Shown here: piece by piece, positions 1-10,500 of the stretch
How positions within the stretch are numbered: position 1 is the stretch's first letter
Layout: each line of letters begins with the position of its first letter
NCBI GenBank assembly: GCA_027186245.1
Contig: CP114482.1
Span: forward strand, 22,587,209 to 22,651,208
From: Coriaria nepalensis
Taxonomy: Eukaryota > Streptophyta > Magnoliopsida > Cucurbitales > Coriariaceae
Direction of reading: 5' to 3'
DNA: 64,000 nucleotides
Position numbers and translations under genes: made by a program
The notes under the pieces: generated by a model
The model's input: the letters and a program-made list of their open reading frames with translations, nothing else
Database searches by the model: none
What the model was told of the DNA's origin: nothing

Positions 1-142
1 CTAAAATAATGGATTGTTGTCTTCAAGAGATTAATTACAAGTTATGTAAGAAAATAATGTTTCAAGGGCAAAAATTGAATTCGTTCGAATTAATTTAGAA
101 TGATTTAATGACTAGAAGAGACTCAATGACATGACTTTAAGG
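1..142 (+). repeat. Satellite subunit A (142 bp), representative copy
   Basis: This is the first third of each 420-bp unit, from CTAAAATAAT to CTTTAAGG. It carries the only regular EcoRI site (77-82 here), inside a dyad at 78-91. By hand alignment A and B match at about 82% of aligned positions, with one ~6-bp gap just before the TTCGAA core. They share the ends CTAAA and ATGACTTTAAGG, so A and B clearly descend from one ~140-bp ancestor. Two main A types occur: GGATTGTTGTCTTCAAGAG on the left, and GCATTGTTGTCTTCAATAG, which dominates from about 15.5 kb rightwards. I see no coding or promoter signal. Confidence 0.95.
78..91. other. Dyad AATTCG-TT-CGAATT in subunit A (representative)
   Basis: The arms AATTCG and CGAATT are exact reverse complements separated by TT, giving a 14-bp dyad that contains most of the EcoRI site. 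It overlaps an 8-bp palindrome, AATTAATT, at 88-95. The arrangement is kept in most A subunits across the window. A few lose an arm, for example where the second arm begins after GAATATG or GAATCCG in the 28-36 kb region. Short dyads of this kind are common in centromeric satellites and may favour cruciforms or dimeric protein binding. A role here is not shown. Confidence 0.8.
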
Positions 143-278
143 CTAAACAAACGCATTGTTGCCTTCAATAGATCAACTGCAAGTCACGCACGAAAGTCAT
201 GTTTAAAGGCCGAATTTCGTTCGAATTGATTTAGAATGATTTACTGACTAAAAGAGACGCAAAAATATGACTTTAAGG
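143..278 (+). repeat. Satellite subunit B (136 bp), representative copy
   Basis: This is the middle third of the unit, from CTAAACAAACGCATTG to ATGACTTTAAGG. It is about 6 bp shorter than A and C. Its usual core is CCGAATTTCGTTCGAAG, with the TTCGAA palindrome. This particular copy has a private change after that core (TTCGAATTG). Its first ~60 bp match C at about 90%, while the remainder matches C much less (roughly 60-65% by eye) but matches A well. B therefore looks like a mosaic of a C-like 5' half and an A-like 3' half, although divergence at uneven rates would give the same picture. Confidence 0.95.
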
Positions 279-420
279 ATAAAAAAATGCATAGTTGCCG
301 TCAATAGATCAATTGCAAGTTATGCATGAAAGTCGCGTTTTAAATGCAAAAGGAGAATTGGTTCGAAGTGCCTTCAAACAATTTAATGATTGAAAAGACT
401 GAGTCATATGCTGTTTAACG
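279..420 (+). repeat. Satellite subunit C (142 bp), representative copy
   Basis: This is the last third of the unit, from [AC]TAAAAAAATGCATAG to GCTTTTTAA[CT]G; the first base is A in this copy and C in most others. It contains ATGCAT twice in most copies, the TTCGAA core (GGTTCGAAGTGC) and a CAATTTAATGATTGAAAAGAC block that is recognisable but diverged in A and B. Recurrent alleles help to trace HORs: GATAAAAAAA or GCTAAAAAAA at the start, GGAGAATTGG or ATAGACTTGG in the middle, and GTGCATTC, GTGCCTTC or GTGCGTTC near the core. Confidence 0.95.
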
Positions 421-1048
421 CTAAAATAATGGATTGTTGTCTTCAAGAGATTAATTACAAGTTATGTAAGAAAATAATGTTTGAAGAGCAAAAATTGAAT
501 TCGTTCGAATTAATTTAGAATGATTTAATGACTAGAAGAGACTCAGTGACATGACTTTAAGGCTAAACAAATGCATTGTTGCCTTCAATAGATGAACTGC
601 AAGTTACGCACGAAAGTCATGTTAAAAGGCCGAATTTCGTTCAAAGTGATTTAGAATGATTTACTGACTAAAAGAGACGCAAAAATATGACTTTAAGGAT
701 AAAAAAATGCATAGTTGCCGTCAATAGATCAATTGCAAGTTATGCATGAAAGTCGCGTTTTAAATGCAAAAGGAGAATTGGTTCGAAGTGCATTCAAACA
801 ATTTAATGATTGAAAAGACTTAGTGATATGCTTTTTAACGCTAAAATAATGCATTGTTGTCTTCAATAGATTAATTACAAGTTATGTAAGAAAATAATGT
901 TTGAAGGGCAAAAATTGAATTCGTTCGAATTAGTATAGAATGATTTAATGACTAGAAGTGACTCAATGACATGACTTTAAGGCTAAACAAATGCATTGTT
1001 GCCTTCAATAGATCAACTGCAAGTTACGCACGAAAGTTATGTCTAAAG

Positions 1049-1066
1049 GCCGAATTTCGTTCGAAG
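1049..1066 (-). other. CENP-B-box-like motif in subunit B (representative)
   Basis: Read on the minus strand, this stretch is CTTCGAACGAAATTCGGC. The mammalian CENP-B box is NTTCGNNNNANNCGGGN. TTCG, the four-base gap and the A match. CGG is present, but two bases too far away and followed by C. The motif is present in most B subunits and destroyed in the B* variant found to the right of 42 kb. This is resemblance only, because canonical spacing is needed by mammalian CENP-B. Confidence 0.35.
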
Positions 1067-2939
1067 TGATTTAGAATGATTTACTGACAAAAAGAGACGC
1101 AAAAATATGACTTTAAGGCTAAAAAAATGCATAGTTGCCATCAATAGATCAATTGCAAGTTATGCATGAAAGTCGCGTTCTAAATGCAAAAATAGACTTG
1201 GTTCGAAGTGCATTCAAACAATTTAATGATTGAAAAGACTGAGTCATATGCTTTTCAACGCTAAAATAATGGATTGTTGTCTTCAAGAGATTAATTACAA
1301 GTTATGTAAGAAAATAATGTTTGAAGGGCAAAAATTGAATTCGTTCGAATTAATTTAGAATGATTTAATGACTAGAAGAGACTCAATGACATGACTTTAA
1401 GGCTAAACAAACGCATTGTTGCCTTCAATAGATCAACTGCAAGTTACGCACGAAAGTCATGTTTAAAGGCCGAATTTCGTTCGAAGTGATTTAGAATGAT
1501 TTACTGACTAAAAGAGACGCAAAAATATGACTTTAAGGCTAAAAAAATGCATAGTTGCCGTCAATAGATCAATTGCAAGTTATGCACGAAAGTCGCGTTC
1601 TAAATGCAAAAATAGACTTGGTTCGAAGTGCATTCAAACAATTTAATGATTGAAAAGACTGAGTCATATGCTTTTTAACGCTAAAATAATGGATTGTTGT
1701 CTTCAAGAGATTAATTACAAGTTATGTAAGAAAATAATGTTTCAAGGGCAAAAATAGAATTCGTTCGAATTAATTTAGAATGATTTAATGACTAGAAGTG
1801 ACTCAATGACATGACTTTAAGGCTAAACAAACGCATTGTTGCCTTCAATAGATCAACTGCAAGTTACGCACGAAAGTCATGTTTAAAGGCCGAATTTCGT
1901 TCGAAGTGATTTAGAATGATTTACTGACTAAAAGAGACGCAAAAATATGACTTTAAGGATAAAAAAATGCATAGTGCCGTCAATAGATCAATTGCAAGTT
2001 ATGCATGAAAGTCGCGTTTTAAATGCAAATGGAGAATTGGTTCGAAGTGCATTCAAACAATTTAATGATTGAAAAGACTGAGTGATATGCTTTTTAACGC
2101 TAAAATAATGCATTGTTGTCTTCAATAGATTAATTACAAGTTACGTAAGAAAATAATGTTTGAAGGGCAAAAATTGAATTCGTTCGATTTAATTTAGAAT
2201 GATTTAATGACTAGAAGAGACTCAATGACATGACTTTAAGGCTAAACAAACGCATTGTTGCCTTCAATAGATCAACTGCAAGTTACGCACGAAAGTCATG
2301 TTTAAAGGCCGAATTTCGTTCGAAGTGATTTAGAATGATTTACTAACTAAAAGAGACGCAAAAATATGACTTTAAGGCTAAAAAAATGCATAGTTGCCAT
2401 CAATAGATCAATTACAAGTTATGCATGAAAGTCGCGTTCTAAATGCAAAAAGAGAATTGGTTCGGAGTGCCTTCCAACAATTTAATGATTGAAAAGACTG
2501 AGTCATATGCTTTTTAACGCTAAAATAATGGATTGTTGTCTTCAAGAGATTAATTACAAGTTATGTAAGAAAATAATGTTTGAAGGGCAAAAATTGAATT
2601 CGTTCGAATTAATTTAGAATGATTTAATGACTAGAAGAGACTCAATGACATGACTTTAAGGCTAAACAAACGCATTGTTGCCTTCAATAGATCAACTGCA
2701 AGTTACGCACGAAAGTCATGTTTAAAGGCCGAATTTCGTTCGAAGTGATTTAGAATGATTTACTGACTAAAAGAGACGCAAAAATATGACTTTAAGGCTA
2801 AAAAAATGCATAGTTGCCGTCAATAGATCAATTGCAAGTTATGCACGAAAGTCGCGTTCTAAATGCAAAAATAGACTTGGTTCGAAGTGCATTCAAACAA
2901 TTTAATGATTGAAAAGACTGAGTCATATGCTTTTTAACG

Positions 2940-5880
2940 CTAAAATAATGGATTGTTGTCTTCAAGAGATTAATTACAAGTTATGTAAGAAAATAATGTT
3001 TCAAGGGCAAAAATTGAATTCGTTCGAATTAATTTAGAATGATTTAATGACTAGAAGAGACTCAATGACATGACTTTAAGGCTAAACAAACGCATTGTTG
3101 CCTTCAATAGATCAACTGCAAGTCACGCACGAAAGTCATGTTTAAAGGCCGAATTTCGTTCGAAGTGATTTAGAATGATTTACTGACTAAAAGAGACGCA
3201 AAAATATGACTTTAAGGATAAAAAAATGCATAGTTGCCGTCAATAGATCAATTGCAAGTTATGCATGAAAGTCGCGTTTTAAATGCAAAAGGAGAATTGG
3301 TTCGAAGTGCCTTCAAACAATTTAATGATTGAAAAGACTGAGTCATATGCTGTTTAACGCTAAAATAATGGATTGTTGTCTTCAAGAGATTAATTACAAG
3401 TTATGTAAGAAAATAATGTTTGAAGAGCAAAAATTGAATTCGTTCGAATTAATTTAGAATGATTTAATGACTAGAAGAGACTCAGTGACATGACTTTAAG
3501 GCTAAACAAATGCATTGTTGCCTTCAATAGATGAACTGCAAGTTACGCACGAAAGTCATGTTAAAAGGCCGAATTTCGTTCAAAGTGATTTAGAATGATT
3601 TACTGACTAAAAGAGACGCAAAAATATGACTTTAAGGATAAAAAAATGCATAGTTGCCGCCAATAGATCAATTGCAAGTTATGCATGAAAGTCGCGTTTT
3701 AAATGCAAAAGGAGAATTGGTTCGAAGTGCATTCAAACAATTTAATGATTGAAAAGACTTAGTGATATGCTTTTTAACGCTAAAATAATGCATTGTTGTC
3801 TTCAATAGATTAATTACAAGTTATGTAAGAAAATAATGTTTGAAGGGCAAAAATTGAATTCGTTCGAATTAGTATAGAATGATTTAATGACTAGAAGTGA
3901 CTCAATGACATGACTTTAAGGCTAAACAAATGCATTGTTGCCTTCAATAGATCAACTGCAAGTTACGCACGAAAGTTATGTCTAAAGGCCGAATTTCGTT
4001 CGAAGTGATTTAGAATGATTTACTGACAAAAAGAGACGCAAAAATATGACTTTAAGGCTAAAAAAATGCATAGTTGCCATCAATAGATCAATTGCAAGTT
4101 ATGCATGAAAGTCGCGTTCTAAATGCAAAAATAGACTTGGTTCGAAGTGCATTCAAACAATTTAATGATTGAAAAGACTGAGTCATATGCTTTTCAACGC
4201 TAAAATAATGGATTGTTGTCTTCAAGAGATTAATTACAAGTTATGTAAGAAAATAATGTTTGAAGGGCAAAAATTGAATTCGTTTGAATTAATTTAGAAT
4301 GATTTAATGACTAGAAGAGACTCAATGACATGACTTTAAGGCTAAACAAACGCATTGTTGCCTTCAATAGATCAACTGCAAGTTACGCACGAAAGTCATG
4401 TTTAAAGGCCGAATTTCGTTCGAAGTGATTTAGAATGATTTACTGACTAAAAGAGACGCAAAAATATGACTTTAAGGCTAAAAAAATGCATAGTTGCCGT
4501 CAATAGATCAATTGCAAGTTATGCACGAAAGTCGCGTTCTAAATGCAAAAATAGACTTGGTTCGAAGTGCATTCAAACAATTTAATGATTGAAAAGACTG
4601 AGTCATATGCTTTTTAACGCTAAAATAATGGATTGTTGTCTTCAAGAGATTAATTACAAGTTATGTAAGAAAATAATGTTTCAAGGGCAAAAATAGAATT
4701 CGTTCGAATTAATTTAGAATGATTTAATGACTAGAAGTGACTCAATGACATGACTTTAAGGCTAAACAAACGCATTGTTGCCTTCAATAGATCAACTGCA
4801 AGTTACGCACGAAAGTCATGTTTAAAGGCCGAATTTCGTTCGAAGTGATTTAGAATGATTTACTGACTAAAAGAGAGACGCAAAAATATGACTTTAAGGA
4901 TAAAAAAATGCATAGTGCCGTCAATAGATCAATTGCAAGTTATGCATGAAAGTCGCGTTTTAAATGCAGATGGAGAATTGGTTCGAAGTGCATTCAAACA
5001 ATTTAATGATTGAAAAGACTGAGTGATATGCTTTTTAACGCTAAAATAATGCATTGTTGTCTTCAATAGATTAATTACAAGTTACGTAAGAAAATAATGT
5101 TTGAAGGGCAAAAATTGAATTCGTTCGATTTAATTTAGAATGATTTAATGACTAGAAGAGACTCAATGACATGACTTTAACGCTAAACAAACGCATTGTT
5201 GCCTTCAATAGATCAACTGCAAGTTACGCACGAAAGTCATGTTTAAAGGCCGAATTTCGTTCGAAGTGATTTAGAATGATTTACTAACTAAAAGAGACGC
5301 AAAAATATGACTTTAAGGCTAAAAAAATGCATAGTTGCCATCAATAGATCAATTACAAGTTATGCATGAAAGTCGCGTTCTAAATGCAAAAAGAGAATTG
5401 GTTCGGAGTGCCTTCCAACAATTTAATGATTGAAAAGACTGAGTCATATGCTTTTTAACGCTAAAATAATGGATTGTTGTCTTCAAGAGATTAATTACAA
5501 GTTATGTAAGAAAATAATGTTTGAAGGGCAAAAATTGAATTCGTTCGAATTAATTTAGAATGATTTAATGACTAGAAGAGACTCAATGACATGACTTTAA
5601 GGCTAAACAAACGCATTGTTGCCTTCAATAGATCAACTGCAAGTTACGCACGAAAGTCATGTTTAAAGGCCGAATTTCGTTCGAAGTGATTTAGAATGAT
5701 TTACTGACTAAAAGAGACGCAAAAATATGACTTTAAGGCTAAAAAAATGCATAGTTGCCGTCAATAGATCAATTGCAAGTTATGCACGAAAGTCGCGTTC
5801 TAAATGCAAAAATAGACTTGGTTCGAAGTGCATTCAAACAATTTAATGATTGAAAAGACTGAGTCATATGCTTTTTAACG
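2940..5880 (+). repeat. Heptamer HOR, copy 2
   Basis: This copy repeats the seven-unit series of 1-2939 with only a handful of differences that I found by reading: CGCCAATAG near 3659, TTCGTTTGAATT near 4283, a 2-bp gain (AGAGAGACG) near 4872, GCAGATGG near 4967 and TTAACGC near 5178. That is well above 99% identity. TTCGTTTGAATT is shared with copy 3 but not copy 1, so copies 2 and 3 are each other's closest relatives at that site. Length is 2941 bp because the 2-bp gain and the 1-bp loss in unit 5 nearly cancel. Confidence 0.93.
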
Positions 5881-8820
5881 CTAAAATAATGGATTGTTGT
5901 CTTCAAGAGATTAATTACAAGTTATGTAAGAAAATAATGTTTCAAGGGCAAAAATTGAATTCGTTCGAATTAATTTAGAATGATTTAATGACTAGAAGAG
6001 ACTCAATGACATGACTTTAAGGCTAAACAAACGCATTGTTGCCTTCAATAGATCAACTGCAAGTCACGCACGAAAGTCATGTTTAAAGGCCGAATTTCGT
6101 TCGAAGTGATTTAGAATGATTTACTGACTAAAAGAGACGCAAAAATATGACTTTAAGGATAAAAAAATGCATAGTTGCCGTCAATAGATCAATTGCAAGT
6201 TATGCATGAAAGTCGCGTTTCAAATGCAAAAGGAGAATTGGTTCGAAGTGCCTTCAAACAATTTAATGATTGAAAAGACTGAGTCATATGCTGTTTAACG
6301 CTAAAATAATGGATTGTTGTCTTCAAGAGATTAATTACAAGTTATGTAAGAAAATAATGTTTGAAGAGCAAAAATTGAATTCGTTCGAATTAATTTAGAA
6401 TGATTTAATGACTAGAAGAGACTCAGTGACATGACTTTAAGGCTAAACAAATGCATTGTTGCCTTCAATAGATGAACTGCAAGTTACGCACGAAAGTCAT
6501 GTTAAAAGGCCGAATTTCGTTCAAAGTGATTTAGAATGATTTACTGACTAAAAGAGACGCAAAAATATGACTTTAAGGATAAAAAAAATGCATAGTTGCC
6601 GTCAATAGATCAATTGCAAGTTATGCATGAAAGTCGCGTTTTAAATGCAAAAGGAGAATTGGTTCGAAGTGCATTCAAACAATTTAATGATTGAAAAGAC
6701 TTAGTGATATGCTTTTTAACGCTAAAATAATGCATTGTTGTCTTCAATAGATTAATTACAAGTTATGTAAGAAAATAATGTTTGAAGGGCAAAAATTGAA
6801 TTCGTTCGAATTAGTATAGAATGATTTAATGACTAGAAGTGACTCAATGACATGACTTTAAGGCTAAACAAATGCATTGTTGCCTTCAATAGATCAACTG
6901 CAAGTTACGCACGAAAGTTATGTCTAAAGGCCGAATTTCGTTCGAAGTGATTTAGAATGATTTACTGACAAAAAGAGACGCAAAAATATGACTTTAACGC
7001 TAAAAAAATGCATAGTTGCCATCAATAGATCAATTGCAAGTTATGCATGAAAGTCGCGTTCTAAATGCAAAAATAGACTTGGTTCGAAGTGCATTCAAAC
7101 AATTTAATGATTGAAAAGACTGAGTCATATGCTTTTCAACGCTAAAATAATGGATTGTTGTCTTCAAGAGATTAATTACAAGTTATGTAAGAAAATAATG
7201 TTTGAAGGGCAAAAATTGAATTCGTTTGAATTAATTTAGAATGATTTAATGACTAGAAGAGACTCAATGACATGACTTTAAGGCTAAACAAACGCATTGT
7301 TGCCTTCAATAGATCAACTGCAAGTTACGCACGAAAGTCATGTTTAAAGGCCGAATTTCGTTCGAAGTGATTTAGAATGATTTACTGACTAAAAGAGACG
7401 CAAAAATATGACTTTAAGGCTAAAAAAATGCATAGTTGCCGTCAATAGATCAATTGCAAGTTATGCACGAAAGTCGCGTTCTAAATGCAAAAATAGACTT
7501 GGTTCGAAGTGCATTCAAACAATTTAATGATTGAAAAGACTGAGTCATATGCTTTTTAACGCTAAAATAATGGATTGTTGTCTTCAAGAGATTAATTACA
7601 AGTTATGTAAGAAAATAATGTTTCAAGGGCAAAAATAGAATTCGTTCGAATTAATTTAGAATGATTTAATGACTAGAAGTGACTCAATGACATGACTTTA
7701 AGGCTAAACAAACGCATTGTTGCCTTCAATAGATCAACTGCAAGTTACGCACGAAAGTCATGTTTAAAGGCCGAATTTCGTTCGAAGTGATTTAGAATGA
7801 TTTACTGACTAAAAGAGACGCAAAAATATGACTTTAAGGATAAAAAAATGCATAGTGCCGTCAATAGATCAATTGCAAGTTATGCATGAAAGTCGCGTTT
7901 TAAATGCAAATGGAGAATTGGTTCGAAGTGCATTCAAACAATTTAATGATTGAAAAGACTGAGTGATATGCTTTTTAACGCTAAAATAATGCATTGTTGT
8001 CTTCAATAGATTAATTACAAGTTACGTAAGAAAATAATGTTTGAAGGGCAAAAATTGAATTCGTTCGATTTAATTTAGAATGATTTAATGACTAGAAGAG
8101 ACTCAATGACATGACTTTAAGGCTAAACAAACGCATTGTTGCCTTCAATAGATCAACTGCAAGTTACGCACGAAAGTCATGTTTAAAGGCCGAATTTCGT
8201 TCGAAGTGATTTAGAATGATTTACTGACTAAAAGAGACGCAAAAATATGACTTTAAGGCTAAAAAAATGCATAGTTGCCATCAATAGATCAATTACAAGT
8301 TATGCATGAAAGTCGCGTTCTAAATGCAAAAATAGAATTGGTTCGGAGTGCCTTCCAACATTTTAATGATTGAAAAGACTGAGTCATATGCTTTTTAACG
8401 CTAAAATAATGGATTGTTGTCTTCAAGAGATTAATTACAAGTTATGTAAGAAAATAATGTTTGAAGGGCAAAAATTGAATTCGTTCGAATTAATTTAGAA
8501 TGATTTAATGACTAGAAGAGACTCAATGACATGACTTTAAGGCTAAACAAACGCATTGTTGCCTTCAATAGATCAACTGCAAGTTACGCACGAAAGTGAT
8601 GTTTAAAGGCCGAATTTCGTTCGAAGTGATTTAGAATGATTTACTGACTAAAAGAGACGAAAAAATATGACTTTAAGGCTAAAAAAATGCATAGTTGCCG
8701 TCAATAGATCAATTGCAAGTTATGCACGAAAGTCGCGTTCTAAATGCAAAAATAGACTTGGTTCGAAGTGCATTCAAACAATTTAATGATTGAAAAGACT
8801 GAGTCATATGCTTTTTAACG
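5881..8820 (+). repeat. Heptamer HOR, copy 3
   Basis: The third ordered copy has units at 5881, 6301, 6722, 7142, 7562, 7981 and 8401. Private changes include one extra A in the C start near 6590, ACTGACTAA instead of ACTAACTAA in unit 6, CATTTTAATG near 8360, GAAAGTGATG near 8598 and ACGAAAAAATATG near 8660. Private changes become denser in its last two units, just before the ordered series breaks at 8821. Confidence 0.92.
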
Positions 8821-9240
8821 CTAAAATAATGGATTGTTGTCTTCAAGAGATTAATTACAAGTTATGTAAGAAAATAATGTTTCAAGGGCAAAAATAGAAT
8901 TCGTTCGAATTAATTTAGAATGATTTAATGACTAGAAGTGACTCAATGACATGACTTTAAGGCTAAACAAACGCATTGTTGCCTTCAATAGATCAACTGC
9001 AAGTTACGCACGAAAGTCATGTTTAAAGGCCGAATTTCGTTCGAAGTGATTTAGAATGATTTACTGACTAAAAGAGACGCAAAAATATGACTTTAAGGCT
9101 AAAAAAATGCATAGTTGCCGTCAATAGATCAATTGCAAGTTATGCACGAAAGTCGCGTTCTAAATGCAAAAATAGACTTGGTTCGAAGTGCATTCAAACA
9201 ATTTAATGATTGAAAAGACTGAGTCATATGCTTTTTAACG
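8821..9240 (+). repeat. Chimeric unit at the end of the heptamer HOR
   Basis: A heptamer unit 1 would be expected here. Instead subunit A carries the unit-5 alleles (AAAAATAGAATTC, GAAGTGACTC), while C carries the unit-4/7 alleles (GCACGAAAGTCGCGTTC, ATAGACTTGG). This fits an unequal exchange or conversion between heptamer units 5 and 4/7 that inserted one extra unit and shifted the HOR register. Confidence 0.75.
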
Positions 9241-10500
9241 CTAAAATAATGGATTGTTGTCTTCAAGAGATTAATTACAAGTTATGTAAGAAAATAATGT
9301 TTGAAGACCAAAAATTGAATTCGTTCGAATTAATTTAGAATGATTTAATGACTAGAAGAGACTCAATGACATGACTTTAAGGCTAAACAAACGCATTGTT
9401 GCCTTCAATAGATCAACTGCAAGTCACGCACGAAAGTCATGTTTAAAGGCCGAATTTCGTTCGAAGTGATTTAGAATGATTTACTGACTAAAAGAGACGC
9501 AAAAATATGACTTTAAGGATAAAAAAATGCATAGTTGCCGTCAATAGATCAATTGCAAGTTATGCATGAAAGTCGCGTTTTAAATGCAAAAGGAGAATTG
9601 GTTCGAAGTGCCTTCAAACAATTTAATGATTGAAAAGACTGAGTCATATGCTGTTTAACGCTAAAATAATGGATTGTTGTCTTCAAGAGATTAATTACAA
9701 GTTATGTAAGAAAATAATGTTTGAAGACCAAAAATTGAATTCGTTCGAATTAATTTAGAATGATTTAATGACTAGAAGAGACTCAGTGACATGACTTTAA
9801 GGCTAAACAAATGCATTGTTGCCTTCAATAGATGAACTGCAAGTTACGCACGAAAGTCATGTTTAAAGGCCGAATTTCGTTCAAAGTGATTTAGAATGAT
9901 TTACTGACTAAAAGAGACGCAAAAATATGACTTTAAGGATAAAAAAATGCATAGTTGCCGTCAATAGATCAATTGCAAGTTATGCATGAAAGTCGCGTTT
10001 TAAATGCAAAAGGAGAATTGGTTCGAAGTGCATTCAAACAATTTAATGATTGAAAAGACTTAGTGATATGCTTTTTAACGCTAAAATAATGCATTGTTGT
10101 CTTCAATAGATTAATTACAAGTTATGTAAGAAAATAATGTTTGAAGGGCAAAAATTGAATTCGTTCGAATTAGTTTAGAATGATTTAATGACTAGAAGTG
10201 ACTCAATGACATGACTTTAAGGCTAAACAAATGCATTGTTGCCTTCAATAGATCAACTGCAAGTTACGCACGAAAGTTATGTCTAAAGGCCGAATTTCGT
10301 TCGAAGTGATTTAGAATGATTTACTGACAAAAAGAGACGCAAAAATATGACTTTAAGGCTAAAAAAATGCATAGTTGCCATCAATAGATCAATTGCAAGT
10401 TATGCATGAAAGTCGCGTTCTAAATGCAAAAATAGACTTGGTTCGAAGTGCATTCAAACAATTTAATGATTGAAAAGACTGAGTCATATGCTTTTCAACG
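9241..10500 (+). repeat. Partial fourth heptamer copy (units 1-3)
   Basis: Three units at 9241, 9661 and 10081 match heptamer units 1, 2 and 3 in order (AAGTCACGCACG; ACTCAGTGAC with GATGAACTGC; ACTGACAAAA). The first two share TTGAAGACCA in subunit A, an allele not present in the three full copies, and the third reads TAGTTTAGAA where the full copies have TAGTATAGAA. After 10500 the series is not continued. Confidence 0.8.

Larger units (their letters stand above)
1..2939 (+). repeat. Heptamer HOR, copy 1 (seven 420-bp units)
   Basis: Seven distinguishable units start at 1, 421, 841, 1261, 1681, 2100 and 2520. Diagnostic alleles: unit 1 has AAGTCACGCACG in B; unit 2 has TTGAAGAGCA, ACTCAGTGAC and GATGAACTGC; unit 3 has GAATTAGTATAG and ACTGACAAAA; unit 5 has a 1-bp loss (ATAGTGCCG) near 1973; unit 6 has TTCGATTTAATT and ACTAACTAAA. 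The same series repeats in order from 2940 and again from 5881. The left edge of the window coincides with a unit start, so I cannot tell where the HOR truly begins. Confidence 0.93.

Noticed and set aside
1..420. Phased A-tract curvature
   Set aside because: Several A4-A7 runs exist per unit, but their spacing does not look like regular 10-11-bp phasing by eye. A bend prediction would be needed to claim curvature.
279..420. ATGCAT repeats as octamer-type regulatory sites
   Set aside because: ATGCAT recurs as part of the subunit start and middle in A, B and C. It is a shared ancestral sequence, and nothing around it suggests a promoter.
1..8820. Assembly duplication as the sole explanation for the identical heptamer copies
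   Set aside because: Each copy has private substitutions and indels (for example the 2-bp gain near 4872 and the extra A near 6590), which a simple assembly repeat would not create. Copy number may still be wrong.
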